Below are positions 34,675-43,500 of a stretch of 64,000 nucleotides of DNA, in pieces (positions within the stretch are counted from its first letter, which is position 1; every line of letters begins with the position of its first letter). Source of the stretch: Leptotrichia wadei (GTDB lineage Bacteria; Fusobacteriota; Fusobacteriia; Fusobacteriales; Leptotrichiaceae); the NCBI RefSeq assembly GCF_007990445.1, contig NZ_AP019841.1, forward strand, positions 2,046,001-2,110,000, given 5' to 3'. The position numbers and the translations under genes were made by a program. A model generated the notes under the pieces. It saw only the letters and a list, made by a program, of their open reading frames with translations. It had not been told where the DNA came from and did no database searches.

Positions 34675-35376
34675 TCATTTATTCAAATTATTTTCCAAAA
34701 TTTCAAACATAGAATCAAAAATATCAAAACCATCACTTTCTAATGTTTCTTCATCTTTATATTCCCATCCTTTTTTCTTTCTTTCCAAAATCATCTTATT
34801 TTTATTAGTCATATACTCAAACTGATTATTATCCAATATCTTTATCATTTCATTTTGATATTCAGACAAAATTATTGCATTTGCTTTCAGTCTTTCTTCA
34901 TTGGACAATTTTTGAATTTTTTCATTATCCAATTTATATCCCAATTCTTTTGAAACTTTATCTTCCAGTTTTTTATTAAATTCTTCAGAGAAGATAATTT
35001 CAAAAATATTTGGAGATTTTTCAGTATAAATTACTTCCACTTTATTTTTTGAAATAAAGTTAATCTTTTCAATTTTATAAATTGTTTTTTCATAAACTTT
35101 ATTATTCATCAAAACATCAGGTACATTCACTTTAAAATTTTTTTCACCTGTTTCCAAATTAGTATTTTCCGAATATTCAATACCCTTATTTTTACTTTCT
35201 ATCCTATCTGAAATTTCCTTATTAAAAACTTCAACAACTTTTTCACTTTGATTTTTCATTTCCTCTTCTGATAATTTTAAACTCTTATTTTTCGTAATTT
35301 TAAAATTTTCTTTTTTTAATTCAAATGAAAAACTTAACGAAAAAACAACCAAAAATAACATCAGTATTTTTTTCAT
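34675..35376 (-). CDS. Exported protein, member of a paralogous pair
   Basis: A 233-residue protein with signal peptide MKKILMLFLVVFSLSFS and a Lys/Glu-rich mature part. Recognisable blocks are EIIFSEEFNKKLEDKVSKEL and a KKGWEYKDEETL end, comparable to the KINGKWNI end of its neighbour at 34052. AGGAG lies 8 nt before the ATG, and the pair is probably one transcript. I do not recognise a family. The context (before tatD and the subtilase-like gene) does not reveal a role. Confidence 0.65.
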   Translation of the reverse strand: MKKILMLFLVVFSLSFSFELKKENFKITKNKSLKLSEEEMKNQSEKVVEVFNKEISDRIESKNKGIEYSENTNLETGEKNFKVNVPDVLMNNKVYEKTIYKIEKINFISKNKVEVIYTEKSPNIFEIIFSEEFNKKLEDKVSKELGYKLDNEKIQKLSNEERLKANAIILSEYQNEMIKILDNNQFEYMTNKNKMILERKKKGWEYKDEETLESDGFDIFDSMFEILENNLNK

Positions 35377-35486
35377 AAAAAATCTCTCCTTTTTACTTTC
35401 TAATTGTCATTTTCAAAAATATAGAAATTCAAATAAATATTAATATCTTTACAATTTGTTTTTTTTTAATTTTATTTACTCTCTAA

Positions 35487-35505
35487 CAAGAAGTCTTGAC
35501 TCTTG
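35487..35505. repeat. Family A intergenic hairpin (degenerate copy)
   Basis: CAAGAAGTCTTGACTCTTG pairs AGTC with GACT and CAAG with CTTG. It is followed by CTAAGATAAAAATTTA, similar to other copies. Confidence 0.5.
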
Positions 35506-35544
35506 CTAAGATAAAAATTTATAATAATCTATTATGCAACATAA

Positions 35545-35596
35545 GATGTGCCTAAAAACTATCAAATAAATTATTCAATATATTTTAGAACACATC
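35545..35596. other. Stem-loop downstream of luxS
   Basis: GATGTG-CTAAAA pairs with TTTTAG-CACATC (small internal loop) around a ~25-nt loop. It lies 15-66 nt after the luxS stop on the minus strand but has no T-run, so it may be a transcript 3-prime stabiliser rather than an intrinsic terminator. Confidence 0.4.
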
Positions 35597-35610
35597 CAAA
35601 TGTTTATATT

Positions 35611-36090
35611 CTACTCAGGATAAACCAAATTCGCTTCCGTCAAATTCTCCAAAGTTTCTTCCAAAAACTTTTTCGATTCAAAATTAGCCATCGCCAAGTT
35701 TTGATCTAAATAGTTTCCACATTCAATTGCAGTTGCTCCTGGGATTTCTCCTTTAAATTCTGCCATAAATTTGTAAAGTTCTTTCATTAAGTCAATGATG
35801 TCCTTTGATTCTAATTTTCCTTTCAAAATTACATAAAATCCTGTTCTGCAACCCATTGGTCCAAAATATACAACTTCATCTTTCCAAGTTGGATGATTTC
35901 TTAAAAATGTTGCTCCTAAATGTTCCATTGTGTGAAGTTCTGCAATATTTATAACTGGTTCTCTGTTTGGCAGCTTCATTCTCACATCAAAAGTTGTGAT
36001 GTAATTTCCATTAATTTCGTCAATTCTTGATACATAAATTCCTCTGTTTAATTTTTTATGATCTACTGTAAAACTTGCTATTCTTTCCAT
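35611..36090 (-). CDS. luxS: S-ribosylhomocysteine lyase LuxS
   Basis: About 159 residues from the ATG at 36090; GGAGG lies 5 nt upstream and inside an alternative in-frame start at 36102. The enzyme cleaves S-ribosylhomocysteine to homocysteine and DPD, the precursor of autoinducer 2. Zinc ligands His53 and His57 (ELHTMEH) and Cys124 (IECGNYLD) are present, as is the catalytic Cys81 (GPMGCRTGFY). The enzyme is therefore intact. It lies downstream of ddl, separated by a family A hairpin. In this window an AI-2E family protein is encoded far away (56110); that family name does not prove an AI-2 role. Confidence 0.97.
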   Translation of the reverse strand: MERIASFTVDHKKLNRGIYVSRIDEINGNYITTFDVRMKLPNREPVINIAELHTMEHLGATFLRNHPTWKDEVVYFGPMGCRTGFYVILKGKLESKDIIDLMKELYKFMAEFKGEIPGATAIECGNYLDQNLAMANFESKKFLEETLENLTEANLVYPE

Positions 36091-36121
36091 ATTTTCCTCC
36101 ATATTTTGATATATTTGATAA

Positions 36122-36141
36122 CAAGGGGTTTTGTCCCCTTG
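36122..36141. repeat. Family A intergenic hairpin
   Basis: CAAGGGG...CCCCTTG with a 6-nt loop, 7 bp perfect, between ddl and luxS. Confidence 0.8.
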
Positions 36142-36163
36142 CTTTATGAATATTTACTTTTGT

Positions 36164-37090
36164 TTATCTTTCCACTTTTAATGAAGATTCAATTAATAAA
36201 TCTAATGTTTCTGAGTAGCTGTATCCTTTTGAAGCTGTACTTTTTGGCAATAAACTTGCAGCTGTCATTCCTGGTGATGTGTTTACTTCCATGAAATATG
36301 GTGTTTCTTCGTTTACTACCATAAAGTCAATTCTTGCGAATCCTTCACATTTTAATCCATAATAACTATCTTGTGCAAATTTGTTAATTTCAGCTTGTAC
36401 TTTTTCTGGGAATTCAAACACATATTCTTTTGCTCCACCTTTTGCATATTTTGATTCGTAGTCAAAGTAATCTCCAGCAAGAGCTTCGATTCTTATTGTT
36501 GGGAAAACTTTTCCACCAATTACTGGCACACTTATTTCCACTCCATGTAATACTTCTTCAATTAAAGCCTCTTTATCCATTCCAAATACAAGTTCTAACC
36601 CTTTTTTCAATTCTTCTTCTGTTTCTACAAAACTTACTCCAATACTTGAACCACCGTTATTTGGTTTTACGATAAGATGATCTCCTAATTCTTTTTTTAC
36701 TGTTTCAAAATCAACTGTTTCTCCTACACGAACACTTTTCCATTTTGCAATTCTAACTCCGTATTCAGACACAATTCTTTTTGAAAATTCCTTATCCATA
36801 CAAACTGCACTTGACATCACTCCAGGCCCACTGTAAGCAATTCCAAAACTTTGTAAAATTGCTTGTATTCTTCCATCTTCTCCAAATACACCATGTAAAG
36901 CAATGTAAGCAAAATCTAGATTCAAGTCTTTTATTTTTTCATAAACTTCCTTTTCAGTATCAATTACAATATCAAAAACTTCATATTTATCTCTATTTAA
37001 ATTTGCTACAATTTCACTTCCTGTTTTTAGCGACACTTCTCTTTCCGTCGAAACTCCCCCACGTATTACACCTACTCTTAATTTTGACAT
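36164..37090 (-). CDS. ddl: D-alanine--D-alanine ligase
   Basis: About 308 residues from the ATG at 37090; AAGGAG lies 9 nt upstream, while the in-frame ATG at 37099 touches it. The enzyme joins two D-Ala for peptidoglycan. N-terminal GGVSTEREVSLKTG and the ATP-grasp parts LIVKPNNGGSSIGVS, EEVLHGVEISVPVIGG and FARIDFMVVNEETPYFMEVNTSPGMT are intact; the end SYSETLDLLIESSL is typical. It is 27 nt downstream of hslO and probably co-transcribed with it, then luxS. Confidence 0.97.
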   Translation of the reverse strand: MSKLRVGVIRGGVSTEREVSLKTGSEIVANLNRDKYEVFDIVIDTEKEVYEKIKDLNLDFAYIALHGVFGEDGRIQAILQSFGIAYSGPGVMSSAVCMDKEFSKRIVSEYGVRIAKWKSVRVGETVDFETVKKELGDHLIVKPNNGGSSIGVSFVETEEELKKGLELVFGMDKEALIEEVLHGVEISVPVIGGKVFPTIRIEALAGDYFDYESKYAKGGAKEYVFEFPEKVQAEINKFAQDSYYGLKCEGFARIDFMVVNEETPYFMEVNTSPGMTAASLLPKSTASKGYSYSETLDLLIESSLKVER

Positions 37091-37117
37091 TCTTTTCATC
37101 TCCTTATTATTTTATAA

Positions 37118-38056
37118 TTAATCCCAATTAAAATCATCTTTTGTAAACTCATATTTTTTTCTGCAAAAATGACATTCAGTCTCAATTTTTCCTTCTTCTT
37201 CCAAAATTTTATTAATTTCATCTTTTCCAAGCGTAATTAATCCTCTGTAAAACTTATCCCTTGTACAGTTACACTTGTATTCCAAATCTGATTTTTCCAA
37301 AATTTCAAAATCTTCCACATAAACTTTTTTATGGGCACCATCAACATCTGTTTCATCTTCAAATACTGAAATATCCTCGTAAAGCAGCTCCACAATCTGT
37401 TCAAGGCTCATTCCACCTTCTAAAAGTTCAGTAATTGTTCTAATTTGCAGCAATTTATTTTCTAATTTGTCAATAAATCCGTCTTCTACTCCTGGCAGCA
37501 GCTGGATTAAATAACCACCAGCCCTTTTTACTTCGCCATTTTCATTCAATTTCACTCCTAGTGCAACAACGGATTTTATTTGTTCAGACAAAAGAAAATA
37601 ATGGGCGACAATATCAGCAATATCCTCTTCATTTATTTGAGTAACGCCAGAAAACGGATCACGTAATCCCAAGTCCTTTATAACCTGCATTGTTCCATTT
37701 CCAATAAATCTTATTTGCCCCGTTTCGTCCTTTATAAAATTACCATTTTCATCCACAATCTGATGAAATTTTTCCTCAGGATTTGCAATATAACCTTTTA
37801 CTTCTCCATTCATATTCCCAGTTGCAAGCATATTTCCATAAGGCCCGTCCCCATTAATTCTAACCGACACCAAATCCTTTTCATTTTTCAGATCTTTCCC
37901 CATCATAGCAGTCGCAGTCAGCAATTTCCCAAAAATCGTAGTTGCTATCGGATCAAGATCGTGTATTTTTTTTGCTTCCCTCACGATTTCTGTCGTATCA
38001 CAAACAAAAAATCTTGCACATTTGCTTGTTCCTCTAATTATTTTTGATTTTTCCAT
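37118..38056 (-). CDS. hslO: Hsp33 redox-regulated chaperone
   Basis: A 312-residue Hsp33. N-terminal ARFFVCDTTEIVREA and the domain phrase MGKDLKNEKDLVSVRINGDGP fit the family. The C-terminal zinc/redox switch is CNC ... CHFC (Cys-X-Cys then Cys-X-X-Cys), intact. Under oxidative stress combined with unfolding, such proteins lose zinc, form disulfides and become holdase chaperones, which suits an anaerobe exposed to oxygen. The start has GAGGG upstream. It lies at the head of hslO-ddl-luxS, divergent from the OmpA-domain gene. Confidence 0.95.
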   Translation of the reverse strand: MEKSKIIRGTSKCARFFVCDTTEIVREAKKIHDLDPIATTIFGKLLTATAMMGKDLKNEKDLVSVRINGDGPYGNMLATGNMNGEVKGYIANPEEKFHQIVDENGNFIKDETGQIRFIGNGTMQVIKDLGLRDPFSGVTQINEEDIADIVAHYFLLSEQIKSVVALGVKLNENGEVKRAGGYLIQLLPGVEDGFIDKLENKLLQIRTITELLEGGMSLEQIVELLYEDISVFEDETDVDGAHKKVYVEDFEILEKSDLEYKCNCTRDKFYRGLITLGKDEINKILEEEGKIETECHFCRKKYEFTKDDFNWD

Positions 38057-38374
38057 ATTTTTTACATCCCTCTTCTATTTTAACACTACGCTATAGTATT
38101 AATTTTTATCAATTTGATTTTAAATAAATTTAATTATGCTTTCAAAATCATATTACTAGAATATCATATTCTATACAAAAAAACAAGGCAATTCAATTTT
38201 TACTTTTTCTTCAGTTTTATCAAAAAAAAATCTATGAAAATTAAAAAGAATATGCTATACTAAATAAAGGAAAGTATAATTCAAATATGTTTATACTTTT
38301 TTATTTAGTTATATAATTGTAAAAATTTAGATTTTAAAAAATATATTATAATAAAAAAGGAAGAGAGGTCTAAT
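38057..38374. other. Divergent intergenic region, hslO and OmpA-domain gene
   Basis: 318 AT-rich bases holding the extended -10 at 38253-38261 for the rightward gene. No other gene or structure is supported. Confidence 0.4.
38253..38261 (+). promoter_or_regulatory. Extended -10 promoter of the OmpA-domain gene
   Basis: TGCTATACT gives TG-N-TATACT about 110 nt upstream of the start codon. The -35 is poor, as is common with extended -10 promoters. Confidence 0.5.
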
Positions 38375-38899
38375 ATGGAAAAAAAATCAAAAATAACTGC
38401 AATGTTATCTGTATTATTAGTTTCTGCTCCAACTACAGCAAAAAAAATTACAACATCAAATCTTCGTGATAATGCGATGAGAACTACTGCAGTTGAAGTT
38501 GACGGAGAAAACAATATAGATGATCTTGAAGTATCAAAAAGCAAAGATGAATCTGATGTTGTCGTACTGGATACAAGTAAATTAAAGTTTGATTTTAATA
38601 GTGCCACAATAAAGGAAGAATACAATCCTATACTGGAAAAATTAACAAATTATATTGAATCTAAAAATTATAAAGTTTCTATAATCGGATATACTGATTC
38701 CAAAGGGACTAAACAATATAACAAAGAATTATCTTTAAGAAGAGCTGAAAGTGTTGAAGAAAAATTAATTGAACTTGGACTTGCTCCTGAAAAAATAATT
38801 GAAACAAAAGGAAATGGTGATCTTAACCCAGTCGCTTCAAATGATACAGAAGAAGGAAGAGCAGCAAATAGACGGATTGAAGTTCAATTTGTAAATTAA
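38375..38899 (+). CDS. OmpA-family peptidoglycan-associated protein
   Basis: A 174-residue protein with a signal-like N-terminus (ITAMLSVLLVSAPTTA) and no lipobox. The last ~105 residues are an OmpA C-terminal domain: FDFNSATIKEEYNPILEKL, VSIIGYTDSKGTKQYNKELS, LSLRRAESVEEKLIELGL and GRAANRRIEVQF. The peptidoglycan-contacting Asp and Arg (TDSKG and ANRRIE) are present, so it should tether the cell wall to the envelope. Residues ~25-70 are an acidic, Ser/Asp-rich linker; there is no beta-barrel. AGAGG precedes the ATG. It is monocistronic with a strong terminator. Confidence 0.92.
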   Translation: MEKKSKITAMLSVLLVSAPTTAKKITTSNLRDNAMRTTAVEVDGENNIDDLEVSKSKDESDVVVLDTSKLKFDFNSATIKEEYNPILEKLTNYIESKNYKVSIIGYTDSKGTKQYNKELSLRRAESVEEKLIELGLAPEKIIETKGNGDLNPVASNDTEEGRAANRRIEVQFVN

Positions 38900-38941
38900 T
38901 AATTTTTTATTCACATAAAAACTTATAATTTTTTTTAAATT

Positions 38942-38983
38942 ACGCCAGAATTTCCATTTATAAAGTGGTGACTGGCGTTTTTT
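38942..38983 (+). terminator. Intrinsic terminator of the OmpA-domain gene
   Basis: ACGCCAG (38942-38948) pairs with CTGGCGT (38972-38978), followed by TTTTT. It lies ~43 nt after the stop codon. Confidence 0.85.
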
Positions 38984-39093
38984 AATATCTCGTGCTTCTC
39001 CTTATTCTAATACTAAACCCAATTTGAATAATGGATATGTTGTAAATCTTTTTAGCAGATTAAACCTGATATTTATTTTCAAATAATAAATAA

Positions 39094-39192
39094 GTGAACT
39101 ACTCCCGCTTTTAGAAGCAGGAGCTTCTTGGGAAGTACCTGCTTTTGCTAGCCAAATATATTTACCAAGCTCTTTGGGTAGTTCCTACCCTG
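39094..39192 (-). ncRNA. Right-end/omegaRNA segment of the tnpB element
   Basis: The sequence downstream of tnpB (minus strand) that in IS605-type elements encodes the guide-RNA scaffold. It ends in a 9-bp hairpin (CTCC-T-GCTT / AAGC-G-GGAG) before GTAGTTCAC; the guide would then be the flanking chromosomal sequence from 39093 leftward. The segment is nearly identical to 24470-24566, showing sequence constraint or recent shared origin. Confidence 0.6.
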
Positions 39193-39206
39193 TCTTCTTT
39201 TATTTT

Positions 39207-40304
39207 TTAATATTTCAACATTGCTTTTCCAATGTTTTTTATATTCAATGCCGCATTGTAATCTCTATCAATTTCAATCCCACAACACTCACATTTATAA
39301 CTTCTTTCTGATAATTTCAGTTCCTCTTTAATATTTCCACATTTACTGCAAATTTTCGATGATGGAAACCACTTATCTATCTTCAAAAATTGTTTCCCTA
39401 AAAACATCAGTTTATACTCAAGCATCCTCAAAAACATTCCCCATCCATTATCTCCTATACTTTTTCCAAAATTTAATGCCTGACTCATCCCTCTCATATT
39501 CAAATTTTCAACAACCACAGCATTATATGTTTCAGACAATTTTTTCGATAATTTATGTAGAAAATCTCTTCGGCAATTTTTGATATACTCATGCAATTTT
39601 GATATTTTCATTTTTTGTTTATACCAATTTTTAGAAAATTTCACTTTTCTTGACAATGATTTTTGTAATTTTTTCAATTTTTCTTCCAACATCCTAAAAT
39701 ATCTTGGATAATCAGCCCTTTGGTTTTCAGAACTAATAAATAATTCAGACATTGAAAAATCAAGTCCAATCACTTTATCACTATTTGGCATTTTTTGAAT
39801 TTCTTTTTCAAATTCCGTCAAAATAGAAACATAGTAATTTCCATTACTGTTTGTCAATGTTACCGACTTTATTCTATAATTCTTTGGTATTTCTCTATGA
39901 TATTTTAATTTTATTCTTTTCAATTTTGGCAAAACTAAATATTTTTTTTCCTCAATTCGTATCGAATTGTTCACACAATTTGTTGTATAACTTTTAACAT
40001 TATTCTTTTTAGATTTGAACCTTGGAAATTTCGCTCTCTTCTGAAAAAAGTTCGTAAACGATCGTCTTACATTTAATTAAGCATTTGAAAGTGCCAGACT
40101 ATCTACTTCTTTTAAAAATTGATTTTCACTTTTCAAACTGGCAGGTGTAACTATTTTATTTTTTCCAGTTTCTTCATAAATTTTATTAGCGATATATAAA
40201 ATCGTATTGTAAACAAAACGAACACATCCAAAAGTCTTGTTTATCAACAATTCTTGATCTTTATTTGGATAAATTCTGTATTTGAATGCCAAATTATATT
40301 TCAT
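39207..40304 (-). pseudogene. tnpB: tnpB (RNA-guided nuclease of IS605-type elements), interrupted by one stop
   Basis: A 366-codon reading frame (start ATG at 40304, MKYNLAFKYRIYPNKDQEL) is broken by a single in-frame TAA at 40077-40079 (codon 76, where relatives have Gln: SNA-stop-LNVRRSF). The rest is intact and in frame to 39207: RuvC residues Asp182 (VIGLDFS), Glu266 (VVVENLNM) and Asp348 (DRDYNAALN), and the zinc ribbon Cys319/322/338/341. All nuclease residues are thus kept. Without readthrough or internal start, full-length TnpB is not made, so it is probably a recent pseudogene. Confidence 0.9.
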
Positions 40305-40490
40305 AAAATTACACCTCCTTTTGATTTTGAATATTATTTTTAATTATTTCTTTAGAGATTTTATCATTATTTATACAAAAATTGTATCATAAGAGTATCC
40401 TTTTTTCAATTTTTTTTACAAAAAAAGCAATTCATCTCCCACTTATAGAAGTCGGAGACTTCTTGCTATCTTTTTGTTAAAACAAATATT

Positions 40491-40515
40491 CGCTTTTTAA
40501 ACGGGGAATAGTATA
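40491..40515. repeat. Family B intergenic repeat
   Basis: CGCTTTTTAAACGGGGAATAG plus TATA, aligned with CGCTATTTAAATGGGAAATAGTATA. It adjoins the left end of the tnpB element. Confidence 0.5.
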
Positions 40516-40537
40516 ACAAGAAATAAAAATAAAAAAA

Positions 40538-40557
40538 CAAGGGATCAAAATCCCTTG
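40538..40557. repeat. Family A intergenic hairpin
   Basis: CAAGGGA-TCAAAA-TCCCTTG, 7 bp perfect, 30 nt after the lptD stop, followed by ATAAATAATATT. Confidence 0.8.
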
Positions 40558-40586
40558 ATAAATAATATTCAAAATAAGTATAATTT

Positions 40587-43500
40587 TTATAATCCTGCTC
40601 CAAATTCAAATCCTTTTCCAGAATAGTTAAATTGAACATTCTTTTCCGGGAATGGAGTTACTCCAAATTTTAGTGAAACTACTGGATAATATCCTAATTT
40701 TTTATTATTCGGTTTATCCCATTTCATTCCTGCTCCAATTTCCCATTCGACATTTTCAAATCTATGTGTCAGTGTTGCCATTCCTAAAGTTAATTTATTA
40801 ACTTTCTTAGCATACCATGAACTTTCATAAATTTCAGGATCAGAAGATTTTGGTGCTCCATTTTGCACATATTGGATCTTTCCTCCAACCCACCATGGCT
40901 TATCTGGATCTCGCGAAAACATATATTTTCCTTCAAATTCATGTTTTCTAAAGTCAAAAGTACTGTTACGAGTCGAATCTCTACGGTATATTCTATCTGG
41001 TCTTTCCATTATAAAAGCATATCTCACAAACATTTTTTCCAAATATCCAGCCTCAACTTTAAAAGTCAAATCATTAATTTTGTCAAATCCCTTCATTCCG
41101 CTAGGATTAGTCGCATCAGAACCATCTATTTGCATATCCATCCCAACTTGGAAATATTTTTTATGACTTCTCAAATTTTGAAGTTTAGCATTAAAATCAT
41201 TTAAGCTGAACTTATTTTGACGATAATTTTCCTCTTCCACATAACTTTTATACGCTTCTTCCTCATCACTGCTCAAAAATAGCCTATTATCACTATTTAC
41301 AACAATATTATCTATATTAGATTTATTGGCATTGTTAATAGAAAATTCCTGTGTATTTGAATTTTTTACCATATTTACATCTTTAATTTGATTTTCAGAT
41401 TTTATAATTTCTGCTTCCCTGTCTTTTTCCTTTTTGTCCAGATCAGCAGCATATCTAGGTTTAGCATTATTTTCATATTTATATAAAAATCCAATTGTAG
41501 TATAATCATTTCCACGTATATATTTGTCATCTGAAGTAATAATTGGAGTATTTTTCAAATCTCTGTATATTTTTTTACCAAATCCAAGATTTACTCTAAA
41601 ATAATGATCCGATTCAAATTTCTTATTTTTCATTTTTGAAGTATCATAAACAAATCCTAATTTGTGATAGTTTGTCTTTAATTTTAATGCCGGATATCCA
41701 AATGTAGCAACATTTCCATAAATATCATTTGCCTTATTCAATGTATTTGTATACTCAAATCCCCATTCATTAAAATTGATTCCAAAACTTCTTTCCTTTA
41801 GAGATTCCTTGTATATCTTCTGATTCCATCCAAGACTGGTATTATATGGAAATAACTGTTTATTTTTATCAGAAAACTTATACAGGAAGTTATCTCCAGC
41901 ATCTGATACATATCCATATTGAATTTCTCTATTAAAATCCCTTTCAGATTTAAAATCTTTAAATTCATACTCATCATTATTTTCAAAATTAAGGCTTACA
42001 AAACGTTTATTTGCAATATCAGCTTTAAAATAGTTTTTAACATATCTATTTTTTAACCAGTGATCCATAAAATGTCTGTCATCTCTCATTGCTAAATTAT
42101 AATTAAACGTTACATTTCCTATATGATAGTTAAAATCATTTCTAAGTCCAATAGCATTTGTTGGAACTTCTACAATGTCATACCCTCCATAAGTTGCACT
42201 ATCAGCAGTTGTCCGTTGAAAACTTACTGTTGCATCATTTGTAACTTTTACATCGTATTTATTATTATTCTTGGAAGTATTGTCAAAAATTGTTGTAAAT
42301 AATCTTGTATCCAATGTAAAAATTTTCATTGATGGACTTTGCTTTATAGTATCTCCGCTTGCATCTCTTGCAACTTTATATCCTGTTTTTGAATTCAGAT
42401 CTTCTACTTTTTTTCCATTTCTAAATTCAGGCACTGGTAAACTGCTATAATCACGGTTTTCAAAAGCTAAGTTATACCCGACAAAAGATTCTCTCAATGG
42501 AATATCAATTCTATCATTACCCATATTAAATCTTTGTGATCTATATTTTTCATAAATGATTTTCTTAGGACGGCGTATTATCTCATTATCTTCATAAACT
42601 TTATAAATACGGCTTTCATCAGTTGTTGATGGATTTAAGAATAATGCATTATAATTTTCATTATCTCTTGTATAATCATATTCATATTCTTTTTTTATTA
42701 TCTCAACTTGCTTTGCCTGTGCTCCAAAATACAGCGTATTTGTTAAATTCTGATAGCCAGTACGAGGCTGATATCCAAAAAAGTCACTTTCCCTGAATGG
42801 ATAATAATTTCCAAATGTCAATCCCCATTCCTTTCTCTTGTCATAAGCAACATTCTGAACCCAATGAATCGTCTTGTCATCACCACGATCTCGCATTCCT
42901 AAAAGTTCTCCATATTCATCCTTATCCGAATTAAGATAATCAAATTTTATTTTTGGCCCCCTAAAGTCAATTCCATAATTTCTTTTTTTTCTATATGAGT
43001 TCAAATCTCCGACATATCCAGGATTAATATCCCGAAAATCCTCATTATCCACTGTTATTTCCACATCTTTATTACCATTTGTATACTTTATGCTCTTATA
43101 CAAATCAACGTCTGTTCTACGTGGATCAAGATCATCATCCTTCATAATCTTGTCATTTATATCAGTCAATGCCTTTAATGCATGCTTATCCTGTGTCCAA
43201 TAATATTTTGCATTAAATTCTCCATTTTGACCAAGCTCCTGATTAATATTCATATCCCAGAAACCAATATGTCTATATTTATCTACAAATGCAGTATAAT
43301 CATCCTTTAATTTTGCACCGTCGACTGCATACATTAAATTAGTTGTAATATTTTGATAATTTAAATTCCAGATTCCATAACCTGCATCGTAAAATTTTCT
43401 ATCTTCCTTGGCTTTTTTCGGAACATTTGTAACTTTATGATTCCATTTAAAATCCCATTCCTGCTTATGATTTCCGATTGGAACAACAACCCTGTTTACA

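Larger units (their letters stand above)
39094..40470 (-). mobile_element. IS200/IS605-type TnpB-only element
   Basis: About 1.38 kb: a right end (39094-39192) with a subterminal hairpin and the terminal ..GTAGTTCAC read on the minus strand, a tnpB gene with one stop, and a left end (~40430-40470) with a CTCC..ACTT/AAGT..GGAG hairpin. Both ends match the tnpB-less copy at 24380-24566. No tnpA (Y1 transposase) is present, so it needs one in trans. The outer boundaries are inferred from the shared ends, not from a target duplication (such elements make none). Confidence 0.85.

Noticed and set aside
39975-40076. Separate small gene between the two tnpB parts
   Set aside because: The stretch continues the tnpB frame without a further stop, so it is part of the interrupted gene.
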